Source: CAXBID01 sp963815305
GTDB taxonomy: Bacteria; Bacteroidota; Bacteroidia; Flavobacteriales; Flavobacteriaceae
Length of the DNA: 64,000 nt
Reading direction: 5' to 3'
Assembly: GCA_963815305.1 (NCBI GenBank)
Contig: CAWFFW010000001.1
Coordinates: forward strand, 2,666,001 to 2,730,000
The notes beneath the pieces are model-generated. The model saw only the letters and a program-made list of their open reading frames with translations. It made no database searches and was not told the DNA's origin. This document shows, piece by piece, positions 37,501-45,133 of the stretch; position 1 is the stretch's first letter, and every line of letters begins with the position of its first letter. A program made the position numbers and the translations under genes.

Positions 37501-37590
37501 TGCTATTTTAGTTTGGTCTTGCCATGAATTCTGAGCAAAGCTCGATGAGAAATAAGCAGTAAAAATGATTAGATTATATATACGTGTCAT
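34573..37590 (-). CDS. Membrane-anchored TPR-CHAT caspase-like protease
   Basis: 1005 residues. A signal peptide (IIFTAYFSSSFAQ) is followed by TPR-type helices over about residues 20-640, then a CHAT domain with the catalytic dyad His834 (LHLSMHSF) and Cys878 (VLSACNTGVGE), and the usual GVPSVLSSLW and HPYYWAGFILTG segments. A TM helix (about 979-998) near the C-terminus is followed by a basic tail (KRRLKLKS). The protease domain is therefore predicted to be periplasmic and membrane-tethered. It lies next to the ECF sigma/anti-sigma pair and its targets, although its own upstream region lacks the ECF-type motif. CHAT proteases cleave partner proteins; the TPR anti-sigma factor is a candidate substrate (inference). 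Confidence 0.9.
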   Translation of the reverse strand: MTRIYNLIIFTAYFSSSFAQNSWQDQTKIADSLQLNSEFIEALRYRNKAVDIAKSTQKDTIPFLELLKDISQNEAIIKDKDKSDEAYKKLHGQIKELEKFNSKPERVYSICNRLYKISSQNNDIKNSDYFITKSLEFQYKSKSIDSLLLLETLQNAGTTYRQIGKLDKAVIMFKTAEKICKNLKIKDAYVLGLNYMSLSELYRYRYLDDPKKFIKYLQKAQLVYEQANAVDEMIRVYFGLSDFMSNGGKFKQSINYLKKAFEVYNADVEENKKLGVDKKDFQKELKFHNYFIEKYRIVGNEKLMLYHLNEMLQFATPKLLNDNAKDLISLSHLYLAEYYENENDDKALAHLNEGSKFFPTKDLYNIREEYDMHYAAIFINKNEYDKAEIILNDLSKKKGLPLFIAKSSLEKRIVINAALERFDEAYAGINTILERYFDADSDVNIRTLTYKGFKPGTVLSDTQRFLNLAQAFERTSKDQITETLYWLALKQFESNLRQEILNDRINTLYSDICLFFYIKASKGAMDKHKLNQFLAFTGNIESKHLLNTFVNNRTESKTTKLDGLIKREQAIRANLTFLKKQNIVKVSDSINQLIFEDNLRLEKIDAQLKLSANSIAALVNTDHTLEQIKSSYVIKYKNVNNHLFRIEFNKGNGIVINEIEDFTTVKNRIIETLRFLKTPGSTLGSITKSTDYLFNKLLKDTQVLNLSNEVYIIPDDVLHYLPFEFLTTNNKYLLEQATVSYATALSFINNNLSKQEILQEPRIALFAPSYKAFAPSDLQLAVRGEPYYLEGTLKEVNLISKLFSNSDLYINDKASKESFKNLSNNYSILHLSMHSFINDQDSELSSLVFSDKDKDYELYISELYGLNLNADMAVLSACNTGVGELKTGQGVVSMNTAFTAAGVPSVLSSLWSAPDEATQKIMTLFYKNLKKGETKNTALKNAKLDYLNTTDDPNLKHPYYWAGFILTGDTSAIVSPTNYWLYAIVSVALILIFFIVAKRRLKLKS

Positions 37591-37682
37591 TGACTGTTGA
37601 AAAAAGTTCAGTTAAATTTAACAATTTTAGATATCATTTTACATTTATACAAATCAATTTATTGATTCTTGAAATAGAAATT

Positions 37683-37690
37683 TAACTTTG
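37683..37690 (+). promoter_or_regulatory. -7 box of the flavin oxidoreductase gene
   Basis: TAACTTTG, an exact TAnnTTTG match, 18 bp before the ATG at 37709. It excludes the TTG at 37688 as start. Confidence 0.6.
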
Positions 37691-37708
37691 TACCATCAAA
37701 TTAAAATT

Positions 37709-38317
37709 ATGTTAGATACTTTAATTATAGGAGGTGGGGCTGCAGGCTTATCTTGCGCCTTAGTTTTGGGGTCTGCAAAAAATAAGCCTTTTGCAAAAGA
37801 CAAACTTATTGGTATTATCACGCACCAAAAAGCATCACATTTACAAACGGCACTATTTAATAATGTTTTAGGGTTAAAACCCGGAACAACTGGCACTTCA
37901 CTTTTAGAAAGCGGAAAAAAGCAATTAACCGATTTATACCCACATATCAATCAAATTGAAAAAGAAAAAGTTTTAGAAATTTCTAAATCTGGAAATGATT
38001 TTCTTGTTAGAACAAACAAAGGAAATTATACCGCCAAAATAGTTGTAATTGCAGTTGGCTATACTAATTTAATGACGATTAAAGGTTTAGAAAATTATAT
38101 TGAACCACATCCAAAATCAGCTATTGAAAAAGACCGTATTTGGTTAAAAAATACAGACCATTTAATTGAAGAAAACCTTTATGTTGCTGGTACTTTGGCA
38201 GGATGGCGTAGCCAATTTGCCATAGCTTCTGGAAGTGGTGCCCATGTGGCTACCGATATTTTAACGCTTTGGAATGGTGGGAAGGACGTTAAGGTGCATG
38301 ATAAGATTGAGGTTTAG
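37709..38317 (+). CDS. Short FAD/NAD(P)-dependent oxidoreductase (thioredoxin-reductase-like)
   Basis: 202 residues. The N-terminal Rossmann motif is TLIIGGGAAGLSCALVLG; a GYTNLMTIKGLENY segment and the C-terminal FAD-contact region LYVAGTLAGWRSQFAIASGS follow. It is shorter than thioredoxin reductase and has no CxxC redox pair, as in small NAD(P)/FAD oxidoreductases of flavobacteria. The last 87 bp are repeated 700 bp downstream (38932-39020), beyond a ParDE module, and its stop overlaps the parE stop by 4 bp, so its 3' end has been rebuilt by an insertion. Confidence 0.85.
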   Translation: MLDTLIIGGGAAGLSCALVLGSAKNKPFAKDKLIGIITHQKASHLQTALFNNVLGLKPGTTGTSLLESGKKQLTDLYPHINQIEKEKVLEISKSGNDFLVRTNKGNYTAKIVVIAVGYTNLMTIKGLENYIEPHPKSAIEKDRIWLKNTDHLIEENLYVAGTLAGWRSQFAIASGSGAHVATDILTLWNGGKDVKVHDKIEV

Positions 38318-38616
38318 AACTGTTTAGATATGTCTTTACTTCCGTGAAGCACTCTTACTATTCTAATATGCTTATCCCTAATTCTATAGAAAATAGAGTG
38401 TTCTTGTTCTGTAATACTATACAAACCTAATTTCAATTCATTTCGTTTTCTGCCTATTTGAGGATTTGACACTAACTGCTCGAAAACAGCATCTAAATCA
38501 TTAAGATATTTTACGGCTTGATTAAAACCGTGGCGTTTTTCTGTGTAGTCAAATATTTCTCCAATATCAAAATCTGCTTCTTCAGATAATTTGTAGCCTT
38601 TTGTGTTTTTAGACAT
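38314..38616 (-). CDS. parE: ParE/RelE-superfamily toxin
   Basis: 100 residues with the ParE fold pattern (YKLSEEADFDIGEIFDYTEK, NPQIGRKRNELKLGLYSI, HSIFYRIRDKHIRIVRVLHG). Family members inhibit gyrase or cleave mRNA. It immediately follows the antitoxin gene with no gap. The module appears to be inserted at the 3' end of the oxidoreductase gene. Confidence 0.88.
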   Translation of the reverse strand: MSKNTKGYKLSEEADFDIGEIFDYTEKRHGFNQAVKYLNDLDAVFEQLVSNPQIGRKRNELKLGLYSITEQEHSIFYRIRDKHIRIVRVLHGSKDISKQF

Positions 38617-38850
38617 TTAGCCAGTTTTATTTTGGCGCTTGCTTTCTATGATGTCTTTTACGTTTCGGCTACTTGTTGCCCCAGACCATCCTTTTTCAAT
38701 TTCCGCTCTTAAATCCATAATTACTCGATGTCTGTAAATTTCGTGCAATCGCAATGCGTCTCTAACCAATTCGCTGGCATTCTGAAAATCTCCAGATTCA
38801 ATCTGATTAGCAATATATTCTTGCTGTTTTTTTGTTAAGCTTACGTTCAT
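38617..38850 (-). CDS. parD: ParD-family antitoxin
   Basis: 77 residues with an N-terminal ribbon-helix-helix (MNVSLTKKQQEYIANQIESG, then ASELVRDALRLHE) and a C-terminal toxin-binding tail. It lies upstream of parE as usual. A TATATTTG -7 box and a 12-bp palindrome precede it, consistent with autorepression. Confidence 0.88.
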   Translation of the reverse strand: MNVSLTKKQQEYIANQIESGDFQNASELVRDALRLHEIYRHRVIMDLRAEIEKGWSGATSSRNVKDIIESKRQNKTG

Positions 38851-38870
38851 CTTTTATGTTTTGAATACAT

Positions 38871-38910
38871 CAAATATAATAAAATATCTATATTTGCTAA
38901 ATATAGATAT
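38871..38910 (-). promoter_or_regulatory. parDE promoter with palindromic operator
   Basis: Minus-strand TATATTTG (38871-38878) is an exact -7 box. Directly upstream lies a perfect inverted repeat, ATATCTATATTT (38884-38895) and AAATATAGATAT (38899-38910), with a 3-nt centre. This fits binding by the ParD ribbon-helix-helix dimer. Confidence 0.6.
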
Positions 38911-38931
38911 AAATAATTCACCATAGTGTTT

Positions 38932-39020
38932 GGAAGTGGGCGCGTTTAGCGACTGATATTTTAACACTTTGGAACGGTGGGAAGGACGTTAAGGTACATG
39001 ATAAGATAGAAGGCTTTTAA
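38932..39020 (+). pseudogene. Displaced 3' end of the oxidoreductase gene
   Basis: Direct repeat of 38231-38317. The best part (38955-39007 against 38255-38307) matches at 50 of 53 positions; the first 25 bp are more diverged with a 1-nt indel. It still reads GKDVKVHDKIEGF then stop, compared with GKDVKVHDKIEV in the intact gene. Probably the original gene end left behind after the ParDE module entered with a replacement tail. Confidence 0.7.
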
Positions 39021-39023
39021 TCA

Positions 39024-40613
39024 CTACTCTCCATCACTCAACTTAATTACCTCATCAATCATGATATCGCGCTGATTAAAAACTTCATCAAAAGCACCAT
39101 CACCATAAAGTTGATCTGCCAAAGCCGCTTTAATATACTGTTTTACTTCTTCGTGGTAAGCCACAAAAGTAATTTTAGAATCTGTACGTACATTTAAATA
39201 ATCTTGAAAAGCAAAAACTAAATCGTTTCCTACGTCGAAAGAGTCAATAAAATCTCGGCGAGAAATAGTATTGTAAATACTTCTATCTTTTTCCAATTCT
39301 TCAAAAACAAAATAGCTAATAAACCCACGACGTTGTAAATAATTTAAGGTTTCATTATGCATACTATTATCAAGGGGTACAAACACATCGGGAATAATGC
39401 CACCACCACCGTAAACTACCTTTCCTTTTGGAGTTGTGAATTTCAAAGAATCAGCAACTTCAATTTTTTCTGGGTCTAAAAGTTCGCCACTATCTAAACG
39501 CTCAAAATACTCATCGTAATAATCTTTATTTCCATTTTTATACGGGCGTTGAATAGAGCGACCTGTTGGTGTGTAATAACGTGATACGGTTAAACGTACT
39601 GCGCTACCATCACCCAAATCCATTTCGCGCTGCACAAGTCCTTTTCCGTAAGATCGGCGTCCAATAATCGTGCCTTTATCATTATCTTGTAATGCACCTG
39701 CAACAATCTCACTAGCCGAAGCAGAGTTCTCGTTAATTAAAATATAAATCTTTCCTTCCTCAAAATCACCTTTGTCAGTAGCATAACTATTTTCAATATT
39801 TCCGCGTTTATTTTTAGTAAACAATATCAGTTTATCATCTTCTAAAAACTCATCAACTATTTGTTCTGCAATACCTAAAAAACCCCCTGGGTTATCGCGT
39901 AAATCAAGAGCAATTTCGGTAGCTCCTAATTGCTGTAATTTATCTAAACCTTTTTTGAATTCTTTATAAGTAGATTCTGCAAAACGATTCACTTTTATAT
40001 AGCCCAATTTCTCAGTGAGCATATAAGCAGCATCAACACTTTTTATAGGAATATTGGCACGTTTTACAGTAAATTCTAAAAGTTTGGGTTCGCCTTTTCT
40101 ATAGACCTTTAATTTAACCTTTGAGTTTATAGCACCTTTAAGTTTTTTAACCAAATCATCGTCTTGTAAATTATTACCATAAAGCGTATCACCATCGGCC
40201 ATAATAATACGGTCACCACCTTTAATTCCTACTTTTTCGCTCGGGCCTCCTTCTAAAGGCCTTATAACCGCAATAGAATCTTTATACGGATAAAAACTAA
40301 CCCCAATCCCCACAAAATCGCCTTTCATTTCTTCGGCTACACGTTCCATATCCTCTTTAGGAATATATACCGAATGCGGATCGAGATTTTCTAAAATACC
40401 ATTTACTGTAACATCAACAATACTATCGGTATTTATATCATCCACATAATCATAATCTATATAATCTATAAGTCTGTTTAACTTATCCTTTTTACTACTA
40501 TTGGAAAATAAACGATCTGGCGTATCACTAAAATTTAATTTTCCACCAATAAAAACACCGGCAGCAATAGCTACACCTAAAATTAATGGTAAATATTTTT
40601 TTTGATATGCCAT
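39024..40613 (-). CDS. S41 family C-terminal processing peptidase
   Basis: 529 residues: N-terminal TM anchor (LPLILGVAIAAGVFIGG), a PDZ domain (GIGVSFYPYKDSIAVIRPLE ... GIKGGDRIIMADG) and the S41 protease domain with a Ser-Lys dyad, Ser299 in NENSASASEIV and Lys324 in RRSYGKGLVQ. Processes C-termini of periplasmic or secreted proteins. It begins 1 bp after the dCMP deaminase stop and forms an operon with it. Confidence 0.93.
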   Translation of the reverse strand: MAYQKKYLPLILGVAIAAGVFIGGKLNFSDTPDRLFSNSSKKDKLNRLIDYIDYDYVDDINTDSIVDVTVNGILENLDPHSVYIPKEDMERVAEEMKGDFVGIGVSFYPYKDSIAVIRPLEGGPSEKVGIKGGDRIIMADGDTLYGNNLQDDDLVKKLKGAINSKVKLKVYRKGEPKLLEFTVKRANIPIKSVDAAYMLTEKLGYIKVNRFAESTYKEFKKGLDKLQQLGATEIALDLRDNPGGFLGIAEQIVDEFLEDDKLILFTKNKRGNIENSYATDKGDFEEGKIYILINENSASASEIVAGALQDNDKGTIIGRRSYGKGLVQREMDLGDGSAVRLTVSRYYTPTGRSIQRPYKNGNKDYYDEYFERLDSGELLDPEKIEVADSLKFTTPKGKVVYGGGGIIPDVFVPLDNSMHNETLNYLQRRGFISYFVFEELEKDRSIYNTISRRDFIDSFDVGNDLVFAFQDYLNVRTDSKITFVAYHEEVKQYIKAALADQLYGDGAFDEVFNQRDIMIDEVIKLSDGE

Positions 40614-40614
40614 G

Positions 40615-41046
40615 CTATGCTTTTAAATTTTCAATTACATCTAATTTTATACCAGCTTTTTTTAAAAATTTTAATCCAGAATCATCTTTATATGCCTCAT
40701 GATATACTACGCGTACAAATCCCGCCTGATGCACCAATTTGCTACACTCTTTACAAGGTGACATGGTGATATAGAGCGTAGCGCCTTTACAAGATTGGGT
40801 GGAAGCAGCTACCTTTAAAATGGCATTAGCCTCAGCATGCAATACGTACCATTTGGTATAACCTTCATCATCTTCACAAAAGTTTTCAAATCCTGACGGC
40901 GTTCCGTTGTAGCCATCAGAAATTATCATTCTATCTTTTACAATAATGGCACCAACCTGTCGGCGTTTACAATACGATAATTTACCCCATTCTTTCGCTA
41001 TTCTTAAATAGGCTTTGTCGTATTTTAATTGTTTGTTTTCTGGCAT
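40615..41046 (-). CDS. dCMP deaminase / ComE-like deaminase
   Basis: 143 residues with the zinc deaminase motifs HAEANAIL and SPCKECSKLVHQ, and the N-terminal RQVGAIIVKDRMIISDGYNG typical of deoxycytidylate deaminase. It supplies dUMP for thymidylate synthesis. First gene of a two-gene operon with the S41 peptidase. Confidence 0.92.
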   Translation of the reverse strand: MPENKQLKYDKAYLRIAKEWGKLSYCKRRQVGAIIVKDRMIISDGYNGTPSGFENFCEDDEGYTKWYVLHAEANAILKVAASTQSCKGATLYITMSPCKECSKLVHQAGFVRVVYHEAYKDDSGLKFLKKAGIKLDVIENLKA

Positions 41047-41083
41047 TAATTTTTTTTAATTATAGCGTGTGTTCTTCCATTCC

Positions 41084-41192
41084 ATTTCAGTACACCGGGC
41101 TTTCCACTATATCTTTTTAAGGTGTTAAATTTCCATTTCATTCCATTCAACATCTTAAAAAGGATGCCGTATCAATCCCTCTCGCAGAACCT
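41084..41192. repeat. Intergenic repeat with imperfect hairpin
   Basis: The segment GGGCTTTCCACTATAT (41098-41113) is the reverse complement of 11584-11599. It leads into CTTTTTAAGGTGTT (41113-41126) which pairs at 13 of 14 positions with AACATCTTAAAAAG (41149-41162). GGATGCCGTATCAATCCCTC follows. I recall related sequences as common intergenic repeats in flavobacteria; this is from memory and not verified here. Confidence 0.5.
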
Positions 41193-41257
41193 AATAACGA
41201 ATATAGTCGCTTCGTATTTTAATAACAACACAAGTGCGTTAAAGTTTTATGAAAATT

Positions 41258-41848
41258 TTAGGATAAAAAAGCACTATTCAGTATCATGGGAATGACCAAA
41301 CCAACTACGATTGCAGAAATCACCATAATCCAATCACGCTTGGTAAACCTGAATATAGTTTGCACCACATAGCCTAAAAATAGCACCATAAATACAATGA
41401 TTACTTGTGCTAATTCAATACCTAAAGCAAACTCTAATAGTAACAAAAGTTTACTATCATTATCATCTAAAAGCATCTGAAATTCGCGAGCAAAACCCAA
41501 ACCGTGAATTAACCCAAAAAATAGCGTCGATAAAAATAATACCCCAACCTTTTCTTTTTGAGCACCTTTTCCTGATGTAAATACATTAAAAAGCGCAACC
41601 ACTAAAATAGTAATAGGTATTAAAAACTCAACAACGGAAGCATTTACGCTCACCACATTATAGGCTGCTAATACAAGAGACAATGTGTGCCCAAGTGTAA
41701 ACATAGATACTAAAAGCAACACACGCTTCCAGTCTTTAAACATATAAGGTACCGTTAAAACAATAAGAAATAAAACATGATCGTAGGCATTGATATCAAG
41801 TACATGATTGATGCCGTATTGTATATTAAACCAAATATTTTCGAGCAT
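41258..41848 (-). CDS. HupE/UreJ-like membrane protein
   Basis: 196 residues with about five to six TM helices. HupE/UreJ features are visible: YGINHVLDINAYDHVLFLI at the N-terminus, FTLGHTLSLVLAA and LFFGLIHGLGFAREF with conserved His. The family is linked to nickel or other cation transport for hydrogenase/urease in some bacteria, but no such enzymes are nearby, so the substrate is open. Confidence 0.85.
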   Translation of the reverse strand: MLENIWFNIQYGINHVLDINAYDHVLFLIVLTVPYMFKDWKRVLLLVSMFTLGHTLSLVLAAYNVVSVNASVVEFLIPITILVVALFNVFTSGKGAQKEKVGVLFLSTLFFGLIHGLGFAREFQMLLDDNDSKLLLLLEFALGIELAQVIIVFMVLFLGYVVQTIFRFTKRDWIMVISAIVVGLVIPMILNSAFLS

Positions 41849-41882
41849 AATAATTAAGATTTAGGGAAAATCAAATATACAA

Positions 41883-42854
41883 TTAATTTGATTTCTTTGA
41901 AACCTCGTTATACGTCTTGTTTAGTTGAAAAAGCATTTCTTCGGTAATCGCTTCTAAAGAAAATTTATGCTTCCATTTCCAGTCTTGTCTAGCAAAAGAA
42001 TCGTTAATACTTTTTGGCCAACTGTCAGCAATATCTTGCCTGTAATCAGGATTGTAAATTATTTGAAAATCTGGAATGTGTTTTTTTATAGATGTTGCAA
42101 TTTCTTTTGGCGTAAAACTAATAGCAGCTAAGTTATAAGATGATCTTATTTTTACGACCTTTGCTTTGGCTTGCATGATATCAACCGTCGCCTTTATAGC
42201 ATCATCCATAAACATCATCGGTAGTTCTGTGTCTTCTTTTAAAAAACACTCATAATAATTATCTTTAACAGCTTTATGATAAATTTCTACGGCATAATCG
42301 GTAGTACCGCCACCGGGAGGTGTTTTCCAACTTATAATCCCGGGGTAACGTAAACTTCTAACATCTACGTTGTATTTATTATAATAATATTCACACCAAC
42401 GCTCGCCCACTTGCTTGGTAATACCATAAACGGTTGAAGGCTCTGTGGTTGTGTATTGGGGTGTATATTCGCTTGGTGTTGTTGGCCCAAAAACCGCAAT
42501 ACTTGAGGGCCAAAATACTTTATTTATAAACTTAGCTCGTGCTAAATTAAGAACATGAAATAACGAATTCATGTTTAAATTCCATGCTTTCATTGGATAT
42601 TTTTCACCAGTAGCACTTAACATGGCAGCCAACAAATAAACCGTATTTATATTATGCTTTTCTATACAGGTTTTTACGCTGGCATAATCTTGAGCATCAA
42701 CAATTTCAAAATTACCAGAATTTGCAATATCCAAATTACTGTAACTTATATCGCTTGCTATTACGTTTTCATCACCATACAGGCTACGTAGTTTATATGT
42801 TAATTCTGAACCAATTTGCCCGCAGGCCCCAATAATCAATATTTTTTCGTTCAT
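41883..42854 (-). CDS. L-threonine 3-dehydrogenase, SDR type
   Basis: 323 residues. NAD-binding motif ILIIGACGQIGSELT, catalytic YGITK (YxxxK) after Ser in VFWPSSIAVFGP, and GIISWKTPPGGGTTDYAVEI, diagnostic of the epimerase-like threonine dehydrogenases known from flavobacteria. Oxidises threonine to 2-amino-3-ketobutyrate. Single gene. Confidence 0.9.
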   Translation of the reverse strand: MNEKILIIGACGQIGSELTYKLRSLYGDENVIASDISYSNLDIANSGNFEIVDAQDYASVKTCIEKHNINTVYLLAAMLSATGEKYPMKAWNLNMNSLFHVLNLARAKFINKVFWPSSIAVFGPTTPSEYTPQYTTTEPSTVYGITKQVGERWCEYYYNKYNVDVRSLRYPGIISWKTPPGGGTTDYAVEIYHKAVKDNYYECFLKEDTELPMMFMDDAIKATVDIMQAKAKVVKIRSSYNLAAISFTPKEIATSIKKHIPDFQIIYNPDYRQDIADSWPKSINDSFARQDWKWKHKFSLEAITEEMLFQLNKTYNEVSKKSN

Positions 42855-42978
42855 TTAAAATGAAATTTGCAAAAGAATGTTCAAAAATAGTGACAATTTA
42901 ATGATAATAACATATTTTAATATTCAAAATTTTCTGTTTCATTAACATTTCGTTAATTAAAAAAATCAAGTTTTAGTA

Positions 42979-42986
42979 TATCTTTG
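42979..42986 (+). promoter_or_regulatory. -7 box of the 43014 lipoprotein gene
   Basis: TATCTTTG, an exact TAnnTTTG match, 27 bp before the ATG at 43014. Confidence 0.6.
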
Positions 42987-43013
42987 TACTCTACGGTTTA
43001 ATCGCTTTTTTAA

Positions 43014-43526
43014 ATGAAAATTAAAATTTTAGTATTGGTTTTGATTATGTTAATGTCTTGTAAAAATACACGAGATGAATCGTCTTTAGAAAAAAAGAAC
43101 GAAAATTTAAACGAAGAAGTTACAAAAAAAGAGCTTTCAAAACTCAAATTTATAGATTTCACTTTAGACGTTAGAACAGAAAAAGTTGTTGAAAATTGGA
43201 AAGCTTATTATGAGTTACAGGATATGACAATAAATATTAAAAAAGGTGATTTAAGTTTTTTCAAAAATAATAAAGAAGGTATAAAAACATTGTTTAAAGA
43301 TTTATTAAAAAACATTCCTGCTGAGGTAAATAATGATGCCACTTTGGCCAGAATAGTAGCTTTAGAAACTAAACTGTACAAATTAGAAAGCCTATCCAAT
43401 TTATCTACAACTAGTAAAGAAGAACTTGGTAAGGGTATTCAAGAATTTTTAGAATCCTTTTCTAACCTAAACTTTCAAATGAATAAGAAAATAGAAAAAG
43501 ACCATCAAATAATAGAAAAACCTTAA
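43014..43526 (+). CDS. Small helical lipoprotein
   Basis: 170 residues with a short lipoprotein signal (lipobox LMSC, Cys16) followed by a charged linker and mostly alpha-helical body (LSKLKFIDFTLDVRTEKVVE ... GKGIQEFLESFSNLNFQ). No recognised family. It ends at a bidirectional terminator. Confidence 0.75.
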   Translation: MKIKILVLVLIMLMSCKNTRDESSLEKKNENLNEEVTKKELSKLKFIDFTLDVRTEKVVENWKAYYELQDMTINIKKGDLSFFKNNKEGIKTLFKDLLKNIPAEVNNDATLARIVALETKLYKLESLSNLSTTSKEELGKGIQEFLESFSNLNFQMNKKIEKDHQIIEKP

Positions 43527-43564
43527 ACGACCTACAGGAAAACCTCAAACTACTAAAATTCCAA

Positions 43565-43604
43565 AAAAAAAAAGCTATTTCTAATTTTAGAAATAGCCTT
43601 TTTT
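43565..43604. terminator. Bidirectional terminator
   Basis: GCTATTTCTA / TAGAAATAGC with an ATTT loop, flanked by an A-run and a T-run, between convergent genes ending at 43526 and 43622. Confidence 0.82.
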
Positions 43605-43621
43605 TAATTTAATAAATTCTA

Positions 43622-44344
43622 TTAATTCTTTGGTTGTGCTGCTTGTGTGGCCTGCGCTTGTATCGCCTGCTTTTGTCTTAACAACTCAGTTTTTGTTAAC
43701 TGAATTAAATTAAAATTAGGTGCCGTCTTTAAAGTGGCATCTAGAATATCTACCGCAGCATCAATATTTGCTTTTGGAGCTTTATTATAAGTCGACAACG
43801 CATTTAAATACATAAAAGCCGATTTTAATGGCACTTCATAAGGTGTTTGTGTTTCATAAAATGCTTTTTTCATATCCTCTTTAGAATTTTCCAAACCATA
43901 ATTGATATGTTTTAAGGCTTCATCAAATTTTTGAGTTTGTAAGTTAAGTTCAGCCAATTCATATGCCACTAATGGATTTGGATCTCTCTTAAACAATTCT
44001 TCAAAATGCCCTATAGCCAATTTTGGTTGTTTAACGGCTTTTAAAGACACTGCTTTAACCTCAACCGCAATATCCGAATCATCAATTTTTCTATCAATAC
44101 CAATGGTATTTAAAGCTTGAACATAATTTCCTTCAGACATATATATGTATGCTAAGGTGTCTTTTCTTGCCTCAGAAGGTGCTAAAATATTTAAATGTGT
44201 CATACCATTTATTATTCCTTGCATATCTCCCTGAGTCTTCATTTGCGAATAATAAGACTCAAAATGTTTTAATAAAGCTGTGTTTTCTTGTGCACCTATT
44301 TGTAAGCCATACGCTAATAATACTAGTGCTAATAATTGTTTCAT
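43622..44344 (-). CDS. Exported TPR-like protein
   Basis: About 240 residues with a signal peptide (QLLALVLLAYGLQIGAQ) and TPR-type helical repeats (PKLAIGHFEELFKRDPNPLV, AYELAELNLQTQKFDEALKH). Gln/Ala-rich C-terminus. Another in-frame ATG lies at 44356; the shorter form gives the more standard signal peptide. Likely periplasmic scaffold; function unknown. Confidence 0.8.
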   Translation of the reverse strand: MKQLLALVLLAYGLQIGAQENTALLKHFESYYSQMKTQGDMQGIINGMTHLNILAPSEARKDTLAYIYMSEGNYVQALNTIGIDRKIDDSDIAVEVKAVSLKAVKQPKLAIGHFEELFKRDPNPLVAYELAELNLQTQKFDEALKHINYGLENSKEDMKKAFYETQTPYEVPLKSAFMYLNALSTYNKAPKANIDAAVDILDATLKTAPNFNLIQLTKTELLRQKQAIQAQATQAAQPKN

Positions 44345-44609
44345 ATCTTGTTTCATTTTATAAGGGTTAAAACTATAAAAAATTAACATTTAATCTCTTA
44401 AAAGTTTACTAATTATTTACAATAAATAAATTAAAGCAAATTGTATGCCCTTATTAAGCAAAAGTTAGAATCATATTCATTCCGTTATTTAGAATTTCAA
44501 TGTATGTTGTTCAGGACTCACTTTAATGATTTGTAATTAACTCGGAATTAAGTTTTTAGGAAAATTGAAATATAATAGCTATATTTAAAATTACTAAATT
44601 TATAAGATT

Positions 44610-45077
44610 ATGGGAATAAAGAGTTTTCAAGGCGCCAGAAGAAAACAGGCTAATGTAACAGACAGTACACCTTTAAAGGTGAGTGATTATATGACGACTA
44701 AGTTGATTACGTTTACTCCAGATCAGACCATAGAGAGTGTTATGCAAGCTATTATTAAGCATAGAATTTCGGGAGGACCCGTTGTGAATGAAAGAAATGA
44801 ATTAATAGGTATAATTTCTGAGGGCGATTGTATAAAACAAATTAGCGAAAGTAGATACTACAACATGCCGATGCAAGATCAAACTATTGAAAAACACATG
44901 GCTTCTAATGTAGAAACCATTGATGGCAATATGAATATTTTTGATGCTGCTAATAAATTTTTAGAGGCAAAAAGGCGTCGTTTTCCAATTATTGAAAATG
45001 GTAAACTCGTGGGGCAAATAAGTCAGAAAGATGTTCTTAAGGCAGCCATGAAATTAAAGGGGCACAACTGGAAATAA
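44610..45077 (+). CDS. CBS-pair domain protein
   Basis: 155 residues with two CBS domains (VSDYMTTKLITFTPDQTIES ... ISGGPVVNERNELIGIISEG; then RRFPIIENGKLVGQISQKDV). Stand-alone CBS pairs sense adenosine nucleotides or act as regulators. The 220-bp upstream region shows no gene. Confidence 0.88.
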   Translation: MGIKSFQGARRKQANVTDSTPLKVSDYMTTKLITFTPDQTIESVMQAIIKHRISGGPVVNERNELIGIISEGDCIKQISESRYYNMPMQDQTIEKHMASNVETIDGNMNIFDAANKFLEAKRRRFPIIENGKLVGQISQKDVLKAAMKLKGHNWK

Positions 45078-45133
45078 AATCTAATGAAAACGACACCTAA
45101 TTATATTTTTTAATTGGGCTGTTGTTTTTAACA

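Noticed and set aside
34573..37700. ECF-type promoter for the CHAT gene
   Set aside because: I looked for GTTTACTTTTT-N11-CATYAAT upstream of 37590 and found none.
42935..42956. AACATT near 42.9 kb as a further Pho-like site
   Set aside because: Only a single hexamer; no partner at 11-bp spacing and no fitting -7 box at 18 bp.
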